DNA from: Bretschneidera sinensis
Taxonomy: Eukaryota; Streptophyta; Magnoliopsida; Brassicales; Akaniaceae
Direction: 5' to 3'
Length of the DNA: 64,000 bases
Assembly (NCBI GenBank): GCA_023935145.1
Contig: CM043699.1
Coordinates: forward strand, 128,156,536-128,220,535
Part shown: one piece after another, positions 1 through 13,300 of the stretch
Layout: each line of letters opens with the position of its first letter
How positions within the stretch are numbered: position 1 is the stretch's first letter
The notes under the pieces: generated by a model
What the model was told of the DNA's origin: nothing
The model's input: only the letters and a program-made list of their open reading frames with translations
Databases searched by the model: none
Program-made: the position numbers and the translations under genes

Positions 1-729
1 TTATGTATTGTTTTTCTGGAAAAATAAAATAAATGTTTATCCATAAAAAAATCTTATTTTCTTCATGATTCATGGCTTAGATGTAAGGTTATATGTTTAA
101 TTGGTATGCTTGTTTATGGATCAGTATTGAGACCTTGCAACATAAACTATACAGTAGATAGGTGTTAGTGCTTAAATGGTTGTGCATTGTTCACAACAAT
201 GAATGCTTATAAGTTTATTTTTTTGTTTATTAACAATTCAAAATTATTGTGCAAGAAAACGTTTAGGAGAGATTAGACCATTCACGAATGCTCCCACTAT
301 GTGGTGTTGGAGATCTTTACTTATTTATCAGTTCTGTTCCTATAAAAAAAATTAATTCTGTTAATATTCTTCTGGTTTATGATGATACTCATGATACTTT
401 GAAGTTTGAATGATTTCCTTTTGCTTTGCGATTGATCACCAATGACAAGTACCTCGAGTACTGGTATTCATATGTCATTTTATGGTAAGCAAGAATTAAC
501 TGAATCCTATATTGTTCCTTGTAGTAGTTCTTGTGCAGCTTATGTTAGATAGAAATAATGTGTGGAAATTGTATTGTGTTTTCTTCTGATGAGAATGAAG
601 GAATACAATTTACATGATCTATGGGATTAATATAATCCTATGATTATAGGAAACAAATAATTCAACAAGATATGTGCAGATTTCTTGATTGTAAGGATAA
701 GATATGGAAGAGAAGATATGTGTTATTAA
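1..729. other. AT-rich flank, no gene seen
   Basis: I see no coding region, RNA gene or clear repeat here. The stretch leads into the Harbinger transposase relic and may hold its non-coding 5' part, but no terminal inverted repeat could be recognised. Confidence 0.5.
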
Positions 730-743
730 TTGCTCTCATTGTT

Positions 744-2045
744 AATGCCTCCTATATTTGTCGAATATGATGAAAAATTTATTAATAAATTACCTATGCG
801 AACATCACGACTCAGTGGACATGAATATATAACCGAATTGTTAAATGGTCGTTCAAAGGTAGTTTATGAATTGTTTTGCATGGACAAGGAAACATTTATT
901 CACTTATGTAACACATTGAAGCAATATAATTATATAGAAGACTCAAGGGGTGTCACAGTACAGGAAATGATGGTCATTTCTTGTTTGTTGTGGGGCACAG
1001 AGTTGTAGCTGATCGATTTCAACATTCAATAGAAACAATTAATCGGTATTTTAAGACAGTGATGAGAGCATTGAAAAAGTTTACAAAGCAAATAATTTGT
1101 CCGTCGAATGACCACGCGGTGCCTCCACAAATTAGACATGATCGAAGATTTTACCCAGCTTTTAAGGTAATGTATCTTATGATTGATTGTTAATTTATTA
1201 GTTTAGCTTTCTATATATAATATATAATACCAAACTGAGTCTAATCATATGCAATTTAATGGACGCAAAAATGCATTGGCTCAATTGATGGAATGCACAT
1301 TAGTATATGGGGGCCAGCGGAAAAAGCTACCAGTTATAGGGGTAGAAAATCGGTTGTCACATAAAATGTGATGTGTGCATGTTCATTCAACATGAAATTC
1401 ACATACGTGTATAGTGGATGGGAATGTATGACTAACGATTCACGAGTCATTTTGGACGCCTTAACTCGATCAGATGCTCAATTTCCTTGGCCTACTAATG
1501 GTAATTCTATTTTACTACTAAGTTGATATTATATACTAATTGATTGATATGTACTAAGAGAATTTATATGACTTATATATGAGTATTATTTGGTGGATTC
1601 CAGTTATCCATGTACAACCGGGTTCCTTCCACTGTTTAGAGGTGAGTGGTATCACTTAAATGAATATCAAGGTAGAACACGCCAACCAACGGGTTATAAA
1701 GAACTATTTAACTATAGGCACTCATCTCTACATAATGTTATAGAACGTTGCTTTGGGGTCTTAAAGGCGCGCTTTCTAATTTTAAAAATGAAGCCTAGAT
1801 TTAAGCTCGTTAGACAACCTCTTATAGTTGTTACTTATTGTGTTGTATATAATTTTGTATGCTAGTGTTCTCAGAGTGATCAACTGTTTAATGAATGAGA
1901 AGCAGAGGGCTATGAAGTAGAAAGCGAAGGAGGGTCGAGCACATTTACAAATAATTATATAGATGATTTTTCTGATGCGTGTGCAGCAGCTATAGCTGCT
2001 CTTCGTGAGCTTATTGCCAATCGGACAGACTGTTTTAGTATTTGA
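744..2045 (+). pseudogene. PIF/Harbinger (HARBI1-like) transposase relic
   Basis: Pieces in different frames add up to a plant HARBI1-like nuclease. The N-terminal domain (about 790-1005) has the FxxLC pattern in 'ETFIHLCNTL'. A linker follows (1000-1165). The DDE core begins after a probable intron (about 1166-1260) with 'CIGSIDGMH' (first Asp) near 1275-1300, then 'TNDSRVI' (second Asp) near 1430-1450. The third block (1590-1865) has 'YHLNEYQG' and 'HNVIERCFGVLKARF', which carries the catalytic Glu. The expected acidic residues survive, but there is a stop after 'GRKSVVT' (about 1361), a frame change near 1000 and a stop at 1863. A tail in another frame ('DDFSDACAAAIAALR') ends near 2045. 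In the family this protein cuts TA-rich 3-bp targets with a Myb-like partner; no partner gene is seen. It could instead be a decayed domesticated HARBI1 gene. Non-functional with high confidence. Confidence 0.85.
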
Positions 2046-3244
2046 TTTAATATCTAGTAATCATGTTATGATTTATCAGTAAGAGTTAGTTAATTTGATG
2101 TCCTTATTTGTGTTTAATTTAGTTTTTTTAGTTACTGAATTATTTTTTGTTATTCTTAGGAATATATTTTATATATTGATATATTATTTGAATTATAGGA
2201 TGTGAGAATGACAAACCAATCAAATTGAGTAGTTGAGGCAAACCTTTTTGCAGGAAGAATTTTGGGCCATTCATTTCCATTTTATTAATTTGTCAAAGTT
2301 GTATTTGATCAATGAATATTGTATCTTAAAGTTGTTCTCAACTAACTTATTTTTAAGAAGAAAAGTATGTCATCTTTTAGATATTGAACAAACTTGAATA
2401 TTGTATTTGATGGGTTGATTGTTCATATTTTATCAAATTGTGAAAGTTGTATTGTATTTTTTAGAATTTATTTACAAATAAACATGACATGACTAAGAGG
2501 AAGAGTGTCGTCATGTTTGATTCATGATATATAAAAAAATACTAACATTTTAAAAATAAAATAATATTAATTATTTCCAAGTATTTGGAGTGTGCTAAAA
2601 AAATGTATTTAGTAAATATGAGAAATAAAATTAATTTTAGATTTAAAATTTAAACTGAAAACTGAAAACAATTATAAGAAGGTTTAATCCAAACAGTTTT
2701 CAAAATAAGATTATTCAGACAGCATTTCACTATTTTCTGTTTTGGAAATAGTTTTCGAGTTACAGTTATCTAAACATGTTTTTTTCAAAAAATATCAGAA
2801 AACTGTTTTCAGTTTCATTTTCAAAAATAATTTTCAAACAATGAAAATCGAAAACTGTTACCCAAACATGCCCTATATAACTCGCATATCTACACCTTTT
2901 AAAAAAACCTTGCATTTAGGCACATAATTTGTAATTTTTTTATGAGATGTTGGTGAAATTTTTATTATATTGAGCAATGTTCATCGAGTGAAATTGAAGG
3001 AAAGAAATAGCATATTATTTATTTTGTCTTATACATTTATCCATTAGTACTAAGAGGCATCAAAACCCCTTACCAATGGAGACCCAACCCCAATTATTAA
3101 AGAGAGAGCCTTTTTTAACAGTGTGAGTAGCATGTTTTTTCTGTGATATTTTAATAAGCTCAGTGAGTCGATGATAAAACTGTAGAAATGGAATCCTAGT
3201 AACTAACGAAATTATGGCAAACCCATTATTGTACCATATCACTT
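2046..3244. other. Intergenic region upstream of AARE
   Basis: AT-rich, with no coding potential. Positions 2650-2880 contain several related short motifs (AAAACTG, CCAAACA/AACATG) that suggest an old small transposon, but matching terminal inverted repeats were not found. The last few hundred bases should hold the AARE promoter; no single TATA box stands out. Confidence 0.4.
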
Positions 3245-3359
3245 GTGCGAGTCATTGTTGCGTGGACTTATTTTGCTCTCCAAGTTCATTCCCTTCTCTC
3301 GTTTTATCTTATCGTCTCACTCTTACTTCAAGTCTGCTCAAATCAATCTCTTTCTCCGC
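3245..3359 (+). other. Probable 5' UTR exon of AARE
   Basis: A pyrimidine-rich, ATG-free stretch ends in CTCCGC followed by a good donor (GTAAGC, 3360). A plausible acceptor (TTCCATTCAG, ending 4331) lies 31 bp before the AARE start codon. A leader intron of about 970 bp is therefore likely. The transcription start cannot be fixed from sequence alone. Confidence 0.45.
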
Positions 3360-4362
3360 GTAAGCTCTCTCTATTTCTCGCACAGACTTTTTTTGTCTTC
3401 TTAACTGACGTTATTAGAACTAATTTATGTTGCTATGCTTGCTCAATGGATGTCTTCTATTTAATTTCTTTGTTGCTCATTTCTGCGATTGATTTTGGAT
3501 TTTTTTTTAATAAAACGTTTCTTTAAAGTGGATTGTGTACTACATGGCTATCTTGATTATTTGAATGGTTGAAATGATCAATTTGATTGTAGATTGTACT
3601 GGGATATTCCACTTTTTTTTTTTGCTAGGCTACTCATTTCCGTTTTCTTAATTAATGGAATTGCTTATAGCATCTCTAGAATGAGATAATCAATTAAGCA
3701 TCATAATAAGATTATTGGCGTTTAAGCGTAGCTAAAATATTTGAGTCCCAGTTGTTAATACTATTGTGTATCTGTACTGGACACATTTACTGGAATAAAT
3801 GTAAAGGTAGTCAAAAGAAAGGGTTTCATGGGGTTATTTTTTCTGGAACCAAACTGAACTGAAGTCTGCTATTGTAAGCTTAGTTTGAGAGTTGAAAGCA
3901 AGCTACATAGTTACTCAAACAGCGTCAAAATCTTTTGATGATTAGGCCTATGATTAATTTATAGTTTTGAAGGTAAATGCACCATGGCAAGTGGTTAACA
4001 GGAAAATGACATATTGTGCCTTACCTATCATTGACATCAATAAAAAATTTCAGAATTATGGCGTCAAAGACTGTTTTATATGACATCATTCATTATCATA
4101 TTAATTTGTTTTTAATTGCAGGAACCCTTAATACTCTCTGATACTCATTTTTTTCTGTAATGCTACTTTTAAGATATCAGTTATCATATGATTGTTTTCT
4201 GTAGCTTTGAAATGTTGATGCTCTATATTTTGTTGAAACAAGGACCTAATATGATATTGTTGTGTCTTAAGGTTTTCTACCTCATGTGCTGTTGGTTCTT
4301 TTCCGTATTATTGATTTTGTTTTCCATTCAGTTCTAGCAAAAGACTGTCCACTGTTTTAGCA

Positions 4363-7300
4363 ATGGATTCTTCTGGAGCTGGCCCATTAAAGGACTTGCC
4401 AGTGGGGTTAGACTCAACAGATGAGGAAGAGTATGCTTCTCAATCTAAGTTGCTTCAGGAGTTCACTAGTATATCCAGTATTGACAAGGCATGGATTTTC
4501 AAGTCTGACAGTGGTATGGCATCCTATGTTTTTGAATTTTTGTTTCTTCTGACATTTATTTCTTGTCTTCTTTTCCAAACCAACACCGTGTACAACTCTT
4601 GCTGCAGGCTCCGAGGCAATGTTTTCTATTAGCCAACCAAACCTTTTAGCGAATAAAAGGAGAAAATTTATGTTATCCTCTAATATTTCAGAAGAGAGTA
4701 ACAATTTCGTAAACTTCCAGTGGGCCCCATTTCCTATTGAGATGGCTGGTGTGTCAACAATTGTTCCTTCTCCATCAGGTTCAAAGCTTCTTGTAGTTCG
4801 AAATCCTGAAAAGGAATCTCCCACCCAATTTGAAATATGGAGTCCATCTCAGTTGGAGAAAGAGTTTTACATCCCCCAGTCTGCTCACGGATCAGTGTAT
4901 ATTGATGGATGGTATGTATTTAAATGTATCTATCGATCTAGTTTTTTATGATGACAACCTTAAGTGTTATTGTAGGTATATTCAATTGTAAGTGCTGTGG
5001 TACTTGTAACAAATTCAGATATTATCATGCACTATCATCCTTTGAGACAGATAAGAGTTGAAATCTCTCTTAATGGTATAGGTTTGAAGGAATTTCTTGG
5101 AACTCTGATGAAACCCTTATTGCTTATGCTGCCGAGGAGCCATATCCTTCCAAGCCTACGTTTAATAGTCTGGGTTACAAGAAAAGGGGTTCCACAGATA
5201 AGGATTGTGGCAGCTGGAAAGGTCAGGGGGATTGGGAGGAGGAATGGGGAGAAGCCTATGCTGGAAAAAGGCAGCCTGCACTATTTATCATCAATATCGA
5301 GAGGTCTGGTATTACACGCTGTTGTTGTCATAAATACTGTGAATAGGTAAGGATGATTTTTTGTTTGGATGACAAACCTTAATTTAAATTTCCGTGTTTT
5401 ACAGTGGAGCGGTGCAAGCTATTAAAGGAATTTCAAGGTCTCTGAGTGTTGGCCAGGTTGTATGGGCTCCATCCAAGGAGGGCTCAGATCAGTATTTAAT
5501 TTTTGTTGGATGGTCAGCAGATAAAAGAAAGCTTGGTATAAAATACTGCTACAATAGGCCTTGTGCATTGTATGCAGTTAGGGCACCACTTAATAAATCA
5601 GGAGCCAATGAACTTGAACTCAAGTAGGTTGTTTGGCTTGTTAAAATGATCTTGTTTTCTGTTTTATTACTTTTCTGCCTGTGGAAATTTATTGTGCTAG
5701 TTTTTGAAAAATGACGTAATTTATATATTTTTGGTAATGTTCCAGAGATGGCGCAAATGAAGAATTTTCTGTTTTTAATCTGACGCAAAGCATAAGTAGT
5801 GCCTTCTTTCCCCGATTCAGGTAAGCTATTTATCTTACATTATGGAAGTGCTGGCCTAGGTAGCTCCTCCCCCCCCCCCCCCCCCCCCCCCCCCTTTTTT
5901 TTTTTTCTCAATTTACACTTGCTTCTTTCTTTCATTTCAATGTTGAAATCAAAATGTTTAAGTAAAACAGGCTTTGGTTAATAGTTTATTTCTCATTGAA
6001 TTTTCTGTTTCTATTCGCTTAGTCCTTTTAATGTAGCTACGCATAAATAAGTATGCATGCTTCCTTGTTTTGCTGATCAAGAATAGATTTAGTGTTTTTT
6101 TTATGTATCATGTACAATTTTCCATTTCTTCTCTGTAAAATATCCTTGTGTATTTATGTGTGCGTGTCTGCATGTAAATTGTAAGGTTATTGCAAGTTAC
6201 TGGGATTTCCTTGATTGGCCTCTAGTTTATTATCCTCTTCATATCTTCCTACAGGCCTGTATTCTTGATCACCTAAATTTCAGTGTTTTCCCTATACCTT
6301 TGATAACCATTTGATGACACCCCTTAGTCAACTGTTAACATTTGAATTCTATGAAGCTATATAAGTCGTTGAAAATGTCCTCTATGCAAAATATGAGTTA
6401 CATGCTTGGAGTCTATTGATTGTATGCAAAGAACCTCTATATAAAAGTTTGTTATCCTTTTCATATCTTCCTATAGGTCTATCCTCTTGATCACCTAAAT
6501 TTCAGTGTTTACCTTTGATAACCATATGATGACACCCCTTAGTCAACTGGTAACATTTGGAGTCTATGAAGCTATATAAGCCGTTGAAAATGTCCTCTAT
6601 ACAAAATATGAGTTACATGCTTGGAGTCTATTGATTGTACACGAGCCTCTATAAAATTCGTTACTTCCTCAGAGTCTGCTGATTGTATGTGAATAATGTG
6701 TTTTTTCTTTCCCAGCCCCGATGGAGAATTGCTTGTGTTTTTATCTGCAAAAAGTTCTGTGGATTCTGGGGTGCATTCTGCAACTGATTCACTTCACAGA
6801 ATTGATTGGCCGACCGATGGAAAGATATGGCCATCTGCAAAAATTGTTGATGTGGTGAGCATATTGTTTTTATCTGTTTAATCTGACTCTGATTAATCTA
6901 TACACTCATTGGAAAAGGTTTCTTTGCGTGGATATAAATTGTGAACAGTAACTTCTTTAAGAATCTGCATGGCCGCCTGCATTGCAAGAATACTAACTTT
7001 TATGACCTCACATATTGAAAGGATCAAGAGATTCAGGATTGAAAACCTTGGTTTTTGTTTGCGCACTCCACCCCCTTCTCCTTTTTCCTGTCCCACCCTT
7101 GTTGGGCAAGATTTTTCTCTATTACTATGATAAAGATAATAGACTAATGTATGTTGATAACTGTCGCAATTATTAGATGAATAGCTTACCAACCCTAAGG
7201 TCAATAGTCAAATTTATATAGAACTGAATAATGAGAAAATACAAAAATACCCTTATACTCTAACACTCCCCTTCAAGTTGGAGCATACATGTCATATCCA

Positions 7301-10300
7301 TCCAACTTGTTACATATAGATTTAATCCGAGTCCTATCTAATGGTTTAGTGAAGATATGCAGATTTCACATGTCTTATGCGAATCACATCTTGTAATAAT
7401 TTCTCTTGAACAACATGACAATCCACAGCAATATACTTTATCTTCTCATGAAATATATGATTAGTTGCAATATGAATAGCAGCTTGGTTATCACAAGCGA
7501 AACTCATAGGACAAGATTGTGAAAACCCAAGTTCAACTAGAATCTGCTTTAACCATACTAACTCGCAGGTAGTCTGAGCCATAGCTCTGTATTCAGACTA
7601 TGTACTAGACCTCGCAACCACTGTTTGTTTCTTACTTTTCCATGAAACCAGATTACTTCCAACAAACACACAATATCCTGTAATACATCTCTTATTTGAT
7701 GGAGAACCTGCCTAATCTGCATCAGTATATCCCTCAATCTGAGTATGACCTTGATTCTAATATAACAAACCACAACTGGGAGCACTTTTAAGATATCTCA
7801 GAATGCGCATAATTGCATCCCAATGACTAGTTCGTGGAGTATCAAGAAACTGACTAACCACATTTGTAGCAAAGACAATATCAGGTCTAGTGACAATTAA
7901 GTAATTCAGTTTCCCAACCAAGCGTCTATAGATCAACGGAAAGTTTTGTGTTGGGATCCATTGGATTATCTATGGGTTTGCATCCACATCCCTGTATCAC
8001 TTAATAGATCCAATACATATTTTCGTTGACAAAAAAAATACCAGGATGAGAGCGTGCAACCTCAATACCTAGCAAGCATCTTCAGTTGTCCAAGATCCTT
8101 CGTTTGAAATTTGTTACCAAGAAACTGTTTCAAAGCTTGAATACTTTCTTTATCATCTTATGTGATGACAATGTCATCCACGTATACAATCAAAAGAATT
8201 TTGCCTGATGCACTATTTCTGTAAAACATAGAGTGATCTACACCACATCTAGTCAGACCAAAGTCAATAACTACCTCACTAAATCTGCCAAACCAAGCTC
8301 TAGGAGACTATTTCAATCCATACAAAGATTTCTTCACGACATACTAACCTAGACTTTCCCTTAGCAACAAATCCGGGAGGTTACTCCATATAAACCTCGT
8401 GCAAATCACCATGAAGGAAAATATTTTTAACATCAAGCCGATGTAAGGGCCAAGAAAATGTAGTAGTCAAAGAGAGAAACACCCCAACTGAGGTAAGTTT
8501 GGCTACTAGAGAAAACATCTCGGAATAATCAATGTTGTAAACCTAGGTATAGCCTTTTGCCACTAGGCAGGCCTTCAATTGATCAATAGTACCATCAAGA
8601 TTAAATTTGATAGCATACACCCAACAACATTCAACAACAGATATACCAAGAGGAAGAGGAACCAACTCCCAAGTATTGGTATGAGATAAGGCATCAATTT
8701 CAACTTCCATAGCTGCTTTCCACCCAAAATGGGACAAAGCTTCTGTAAGAGACTTGGGAAGAGAGGTAGTGGACACAGAGGAAACAAAAGAAGCATAGGT
8801 AGGAGATAAGTTATCATAAGAAATATTAAAGGCAATAGGATGAACAGTGCATGAGTGCTTACCTTTGCGAAGAGCAACTCGACGATCAACGTCACAAAAG
8901 GAAGGATCAGAAGGAACTGGATTTGGCGACACAAGTACTACTGGTGGAGGAGCAGGAGGTTTAGGTCGACGAGAATACAGTTGGAGACGGTGATCAGGTG
9001 GGGCCGGTGTGGGTGGAGGTAGGGATGTGGAAAAAGGCAAAGGGATGGGAAGAGTGGGTAAGGGAGAGGAGCCACATAGGGGATTTGACGAAAAGGAAGT
9101 AGCCAAATCCGACTTCGAATGAGACTCATAGTAGAACGGGGTGGACTCAAAAAAGGTGACATCGGCAGAAACAAAGAAACATTTCAAGGACGGAATGTAA
9201 CAATGATATCTTTTCAGCGTACGAGAGTAGCCAAGGAACACACACTCAACGGAATGAGGAGCAAGTTTATCAATTCCAGGAGCAAGTTGATGAACAAAAC
9301 AGACAGACCCAAAAACGTGTGGGGGCAAAGCAAATGGGTGATCATGTGGAAACAACACAGTTTGTGATGTCTTGCCAGCGAGAACAGATGAAGGTAAGCG
9401 ATTAATTAAATAGCACATAATAAAGACAACATCACCCCAAAACATTTTAGGCACATTCATATGAAACATAGAGTACGGGAAACATCGAGAAGGTGACGAT
9501 GCTTTCGCTCAGCAACCCTATTTTGTTGGGAGGTGTGAGAGCAAGAAGATTGATGAATAATACTAGAAGCTTGCATGAAAGAATTAAATGGTTCAGAGAA
9601 ATTCTCGCGTGCATTGTCACTACGAAGAATATGAACAGGTAAATTAAATTGTGTTTTGATCTTAGCACAGAAAGCACGAAAGATGGAGAATAATTCAGAA
9701 TGATCTTTCATTAAATAAAGCGAAGTCTAGAATAGTCATCCACAAAAGTTACAATTCTTAAAACCAATATTATAAGACACACGACTAGGGCCCCAAACGT
9801 CAGAATGAACTAACTTAAAGAGACCATAGACTCTGTTTTGAACATAGGAAGCAAACGAAACACGATGATGCTTTCCCAGTTGACGAGACTCACGTTCTAA
9901 TACTTTAACATGACACAATCTAGGGACTAAGAGTTTCAAATACTCCAAAGAAGGATGTCCAAGGTGACAATGCAGTTAAAGAGGAGACACAACAACTGGA
10001 CAAGCAACTGGTTGAGAAACAGGATCAAGGTGGTAAAATCCATTGGATTCATGTCCTCCACCAATCATACTCTGTGTCTTCAGATCCCGAATAACAACAA
10101 AATCAAGGAGAAACGTTACAGACAAGTTAAGAAATTTTGTAAGTTGACTCACAGATAATAAATTAAATTTAGAATGCGGGAGATAAAAAAACATATGACA
10201 AAGACATAGACTGACTAGGCTGAACAATGCCTATCCCACAAGTAATAGCTTGAGAACCATCAGCAAGAGTAATTGCACATAAGGAGGTTGACTGTGAGAA

Positions 10301-13300
10301 ACTAGAAAAGACATCAGTGGTATCTGAAACATGATCAGTAGCACCGGAATCGATAATCCAAGGTCTAGATGATGAACTAGAAGACATACAAATAGTAGGA
10401 GTACCTTTCTTGGCCAGGAAAGCAGTGGAGAAAGATTTCGGTTGTGATGCCTTAGTTGCCTCGAAGCGAAGGATCCGAGAGAACCGAGCATAGTCATCCT
10501 CGGAAATAGATCTCAACTGCGCCTCGAGAGTGGTGGAAGGAGAGTCAGTCACATCAGCAGCCACAACATTGGCAGCAAGAGGTTTTCCAACCAAATCATA
10601 ACAAGTGGCGCGAGTATGACCAATCTGATTACAATAAGTGCATTAACGACTAACCAACTGATAACACGAGTCACGAGTGTGACCATCACGCTGACAATGT
10701 GTACATTTGGGTCTACCACGACCTCCTCAACCACTAGGAGAACTAAAATAACGACTACCACGACCACCACTACTGCTAGAACCACCACGACCAGCCTGAG
10801 TGACTAAGGTAGACTTGGGAGCAGGAATATCAATGTCCTGAGGGGAGCGACTGCGAGACAAACGAGAATAAGTCTTAGTCAGAGAGGGAAGCTCTGAACT
10901 GGATAAAATCTGAGATCTCATAGAGTCAAACTCACGTGGCAAACCCGCAAAAAATTTAATAACAACCATTTGCTCCCGTTGTCGATGCATAACTTGAAGA
11001 TCAATAGGCATCACAAAATGCAATTCTTCATAAATCCGATGCACATCAGTAAAATACTCAAGAAGGATTTTAATACTCATTTTGGCTCCAAAGAACTCAG
11101 AAGACAAGTCATACATCCGAGTAAGATTACTAGAATACAAGAATCGTAAGTAATCCCAAACTTTATTGCATGTAGATGGGAACACATATTAGCAATCGGT
11201 GGCTCCATAGAATTCCACAACAAATCAATTAATTTAGCATCATCACGTCTCCAAAACTTACTATCATTCAAATAAGTCGAAGTCTCAAGAGGAGTCTTGG
11301 TAAGAAGATGAGCTTCTTTATCCTTACCGATAAAAGATAACTGAACAGCAGTATCCCATTGTGCATAATTTGTACCATCCAACTTATGAGTAGTAATAGA
11401 AAGAGCCAACCGAGACTTAGAAACCATATTTAATAGCGAAAAGCAGACAATGGACCAAAACGAAATAGGTGCCCACCAAACAGCAGAAAACACAAACTAG
11501 AAACCCATCAATAATGAAAAACAGAAAATAGAGACCATTAATGACATCAAAACATTCTTTTTTTGGTTACCTTACAGATCTGGGTGGATCAACGGATCTG
11601 AAGGCAGAAAATTGGGTCTGAACCAGAGAAGATGAACCGGGTCAGCCTTGAGGAACCGGGTCAAAGAGAGCTGAAAACGGGTCAAGCTGAAGGGGACACT
11701 ATACAGGTGACGGGAAGACCGCCAGCGGCAGGGGGACACATCTGGACAGTGCGAATCCGGCAAGGGCAGGAAAAGGTGACTGGGCTGGCCGGAAAGTGGC
11801 AGTGGGGACAGTGCGAGTCCGGCAAGGGCAGTGCTGGCCGGATCGGACCTCAGATGCCGGAGAATAAGCCAAAAAACAGAAAACAGGGGAGGGCCAGAAA
11901 AAGGAGAAAATGGCCGGGAAAAGGGGACTGGTTCGGCCGGAAAATGGCTGGGGTGTGGTGGCTGTAGTGAGGAAGAAGTGCAGCGCTGTTATTTTTTAAT
12001 CAGGGTCTTACTCACGCTTTGATACCATGTCACAATTATTAGATGAATAGCTTACCAACTCTAAGGCTAGTAGTCCTGTTTTTATAGAACTGAATAATGA
12101 GAAAATACAAAAATATCCCAATAATCTAACATACTCTAACAATAACTTATATTTGTTACATGCATATTTGGTGCTAAATGGCCGCTTGTAATTATATGTG
12201 ACTTTTATTTTCTATTTGTAAATAGTATGCCTTTTATTGTTGTTTCAAATATAATATTTGCAGATTCCAGTTGTGAAGTGTGCCGAGGATGGTTGCTTCC
12301 CTGGGCTTTATGCTTCAAGTTTTCTTGGTAATCCTTGGCTTTCTGATGGACGTACTATGATTTTTTCTTCCATCTGGGCCAGCAGCCAAGTGATACTTTC
12401 AGTCAATGTGTTGAGGTGAAAGTTAAGGGACACAGTTTTGTCTAATGTATACAAATCTATAAAATCTTTTTTTTTTTTTGGGGTGATTAACTCTTTATGA
12501 CAATCAAATGACAGTGGTGAAGTATCACGTATCAGCCCTACTGACTCAGATTATTCATGGAATGTCCTTACATTAGATGGGGACAATATTATTGCTGGTA
12601 ACATCGAATGTTGATCTTTACCAATTATCTGTTATATTAAAGTGTTAAAAGTGTAGAGAATTTAAATGAAACTTTTATTTTATTTTTTATTTTGAAGTGT
12701 CTAGCAGTCTAGTAGATGTTCCTCAAATCAAGTACGGGTATCTTCTTGAGAAATCAGCTAAAAAGGCCACATGGAGTTGGTTGAACGTATCAAGCCCCAT
12801 ATTCAAATGCTCTGAGAAGGTTTATTTTATTTATTTTTGTTTTGTATAACCTGAATTCTTTATAAATATTGATATTATTCTTTAAGTGCTTCAATTTTAA
12901 TTGCTGCAGGTTGCGTCGTTGCTTTCATCTCTTCAGTTCAGTCTTCTGCAGATCCCAGTAAAGGACGTTTCTGATTGTCTAACAAAAGGTATTTTAAGGC
13001 AAACCCAGTCATTGCAAAATCAATAAAGTGGCTTGAGTTGGGCTATATATATTATTGTTAAAACCTACACACACGCCTTGAACTTGCCCGCTTAGTGAGC
13101 AGGGAAATGTCCTTACAGAGGTCCCAAAGCGGGCAGGACTAGGCTATTATATTCTTATCTATGAATCAACAGTCTTATGCGTATTTCTGAATAAGGCTAA
13201 AAAAATTATACTACTGTATCCTAATGATGGTCCAATGCCTATGTTTATAGTGATAACAGCATTCTTGTGAAGAGTTAATGGATGTTTTGAAATTATAACC

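Larger units (their letters stand above)
7162..12141 (-). mobile_element. Degenerate Ty1/copia LTR retrotransposon in AARE intron 6
   Basis: A complete but decayed copia element, antisense to AARE. The 3' LTR is 7162-7265 (104 bp) and the 5' LTR is 12028-12141 (114 bp). Both run TG...CA and differ by substitutions and indels. The 5-bp target duplications ATAAC (7157-7161 and 12142-12146) are exact. On the - strand, a primer-binding site TGGTATCAAAGC (12027-12016), complementary to initiator tRNA-Met, abuts the 5' LTR. A purine-rich tract (GAAGGGGAG, from 7274 down) abuts the 3' LTR. LTRs near 100 bp are unusually short for an element with gag-pol. The leader at about 11570-11990 is locally GC-rich, unlike its surroundings. 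Confidence 0.93.

Noticed and set aside
2650..2880. Possible MITE
   Set aside because: Repeated CCAAACA/AAAACTG motifs point the same way at both ends; no terminal inverted repeat or target duplication found.
3245..3526. N-terminal transit-peptide extension of AARE
   Set aside because: The frame begins at a non-ATG codon and is not in phase with the conserved start at 4363; it fits a 5' UTR exon plus intron better.
11632..12022. Gly/Lys-rich ORFs on the + strand
   Set aside because: They lie in the GC-rich leader of the antisense copia element and match no protein family.
13050..13150. tRNA- or snoRNA-like GC-rich patch in AARE intron 10
   Set aside because: No cloverleaf and no C/D or H/ACA boxes could be assembled.
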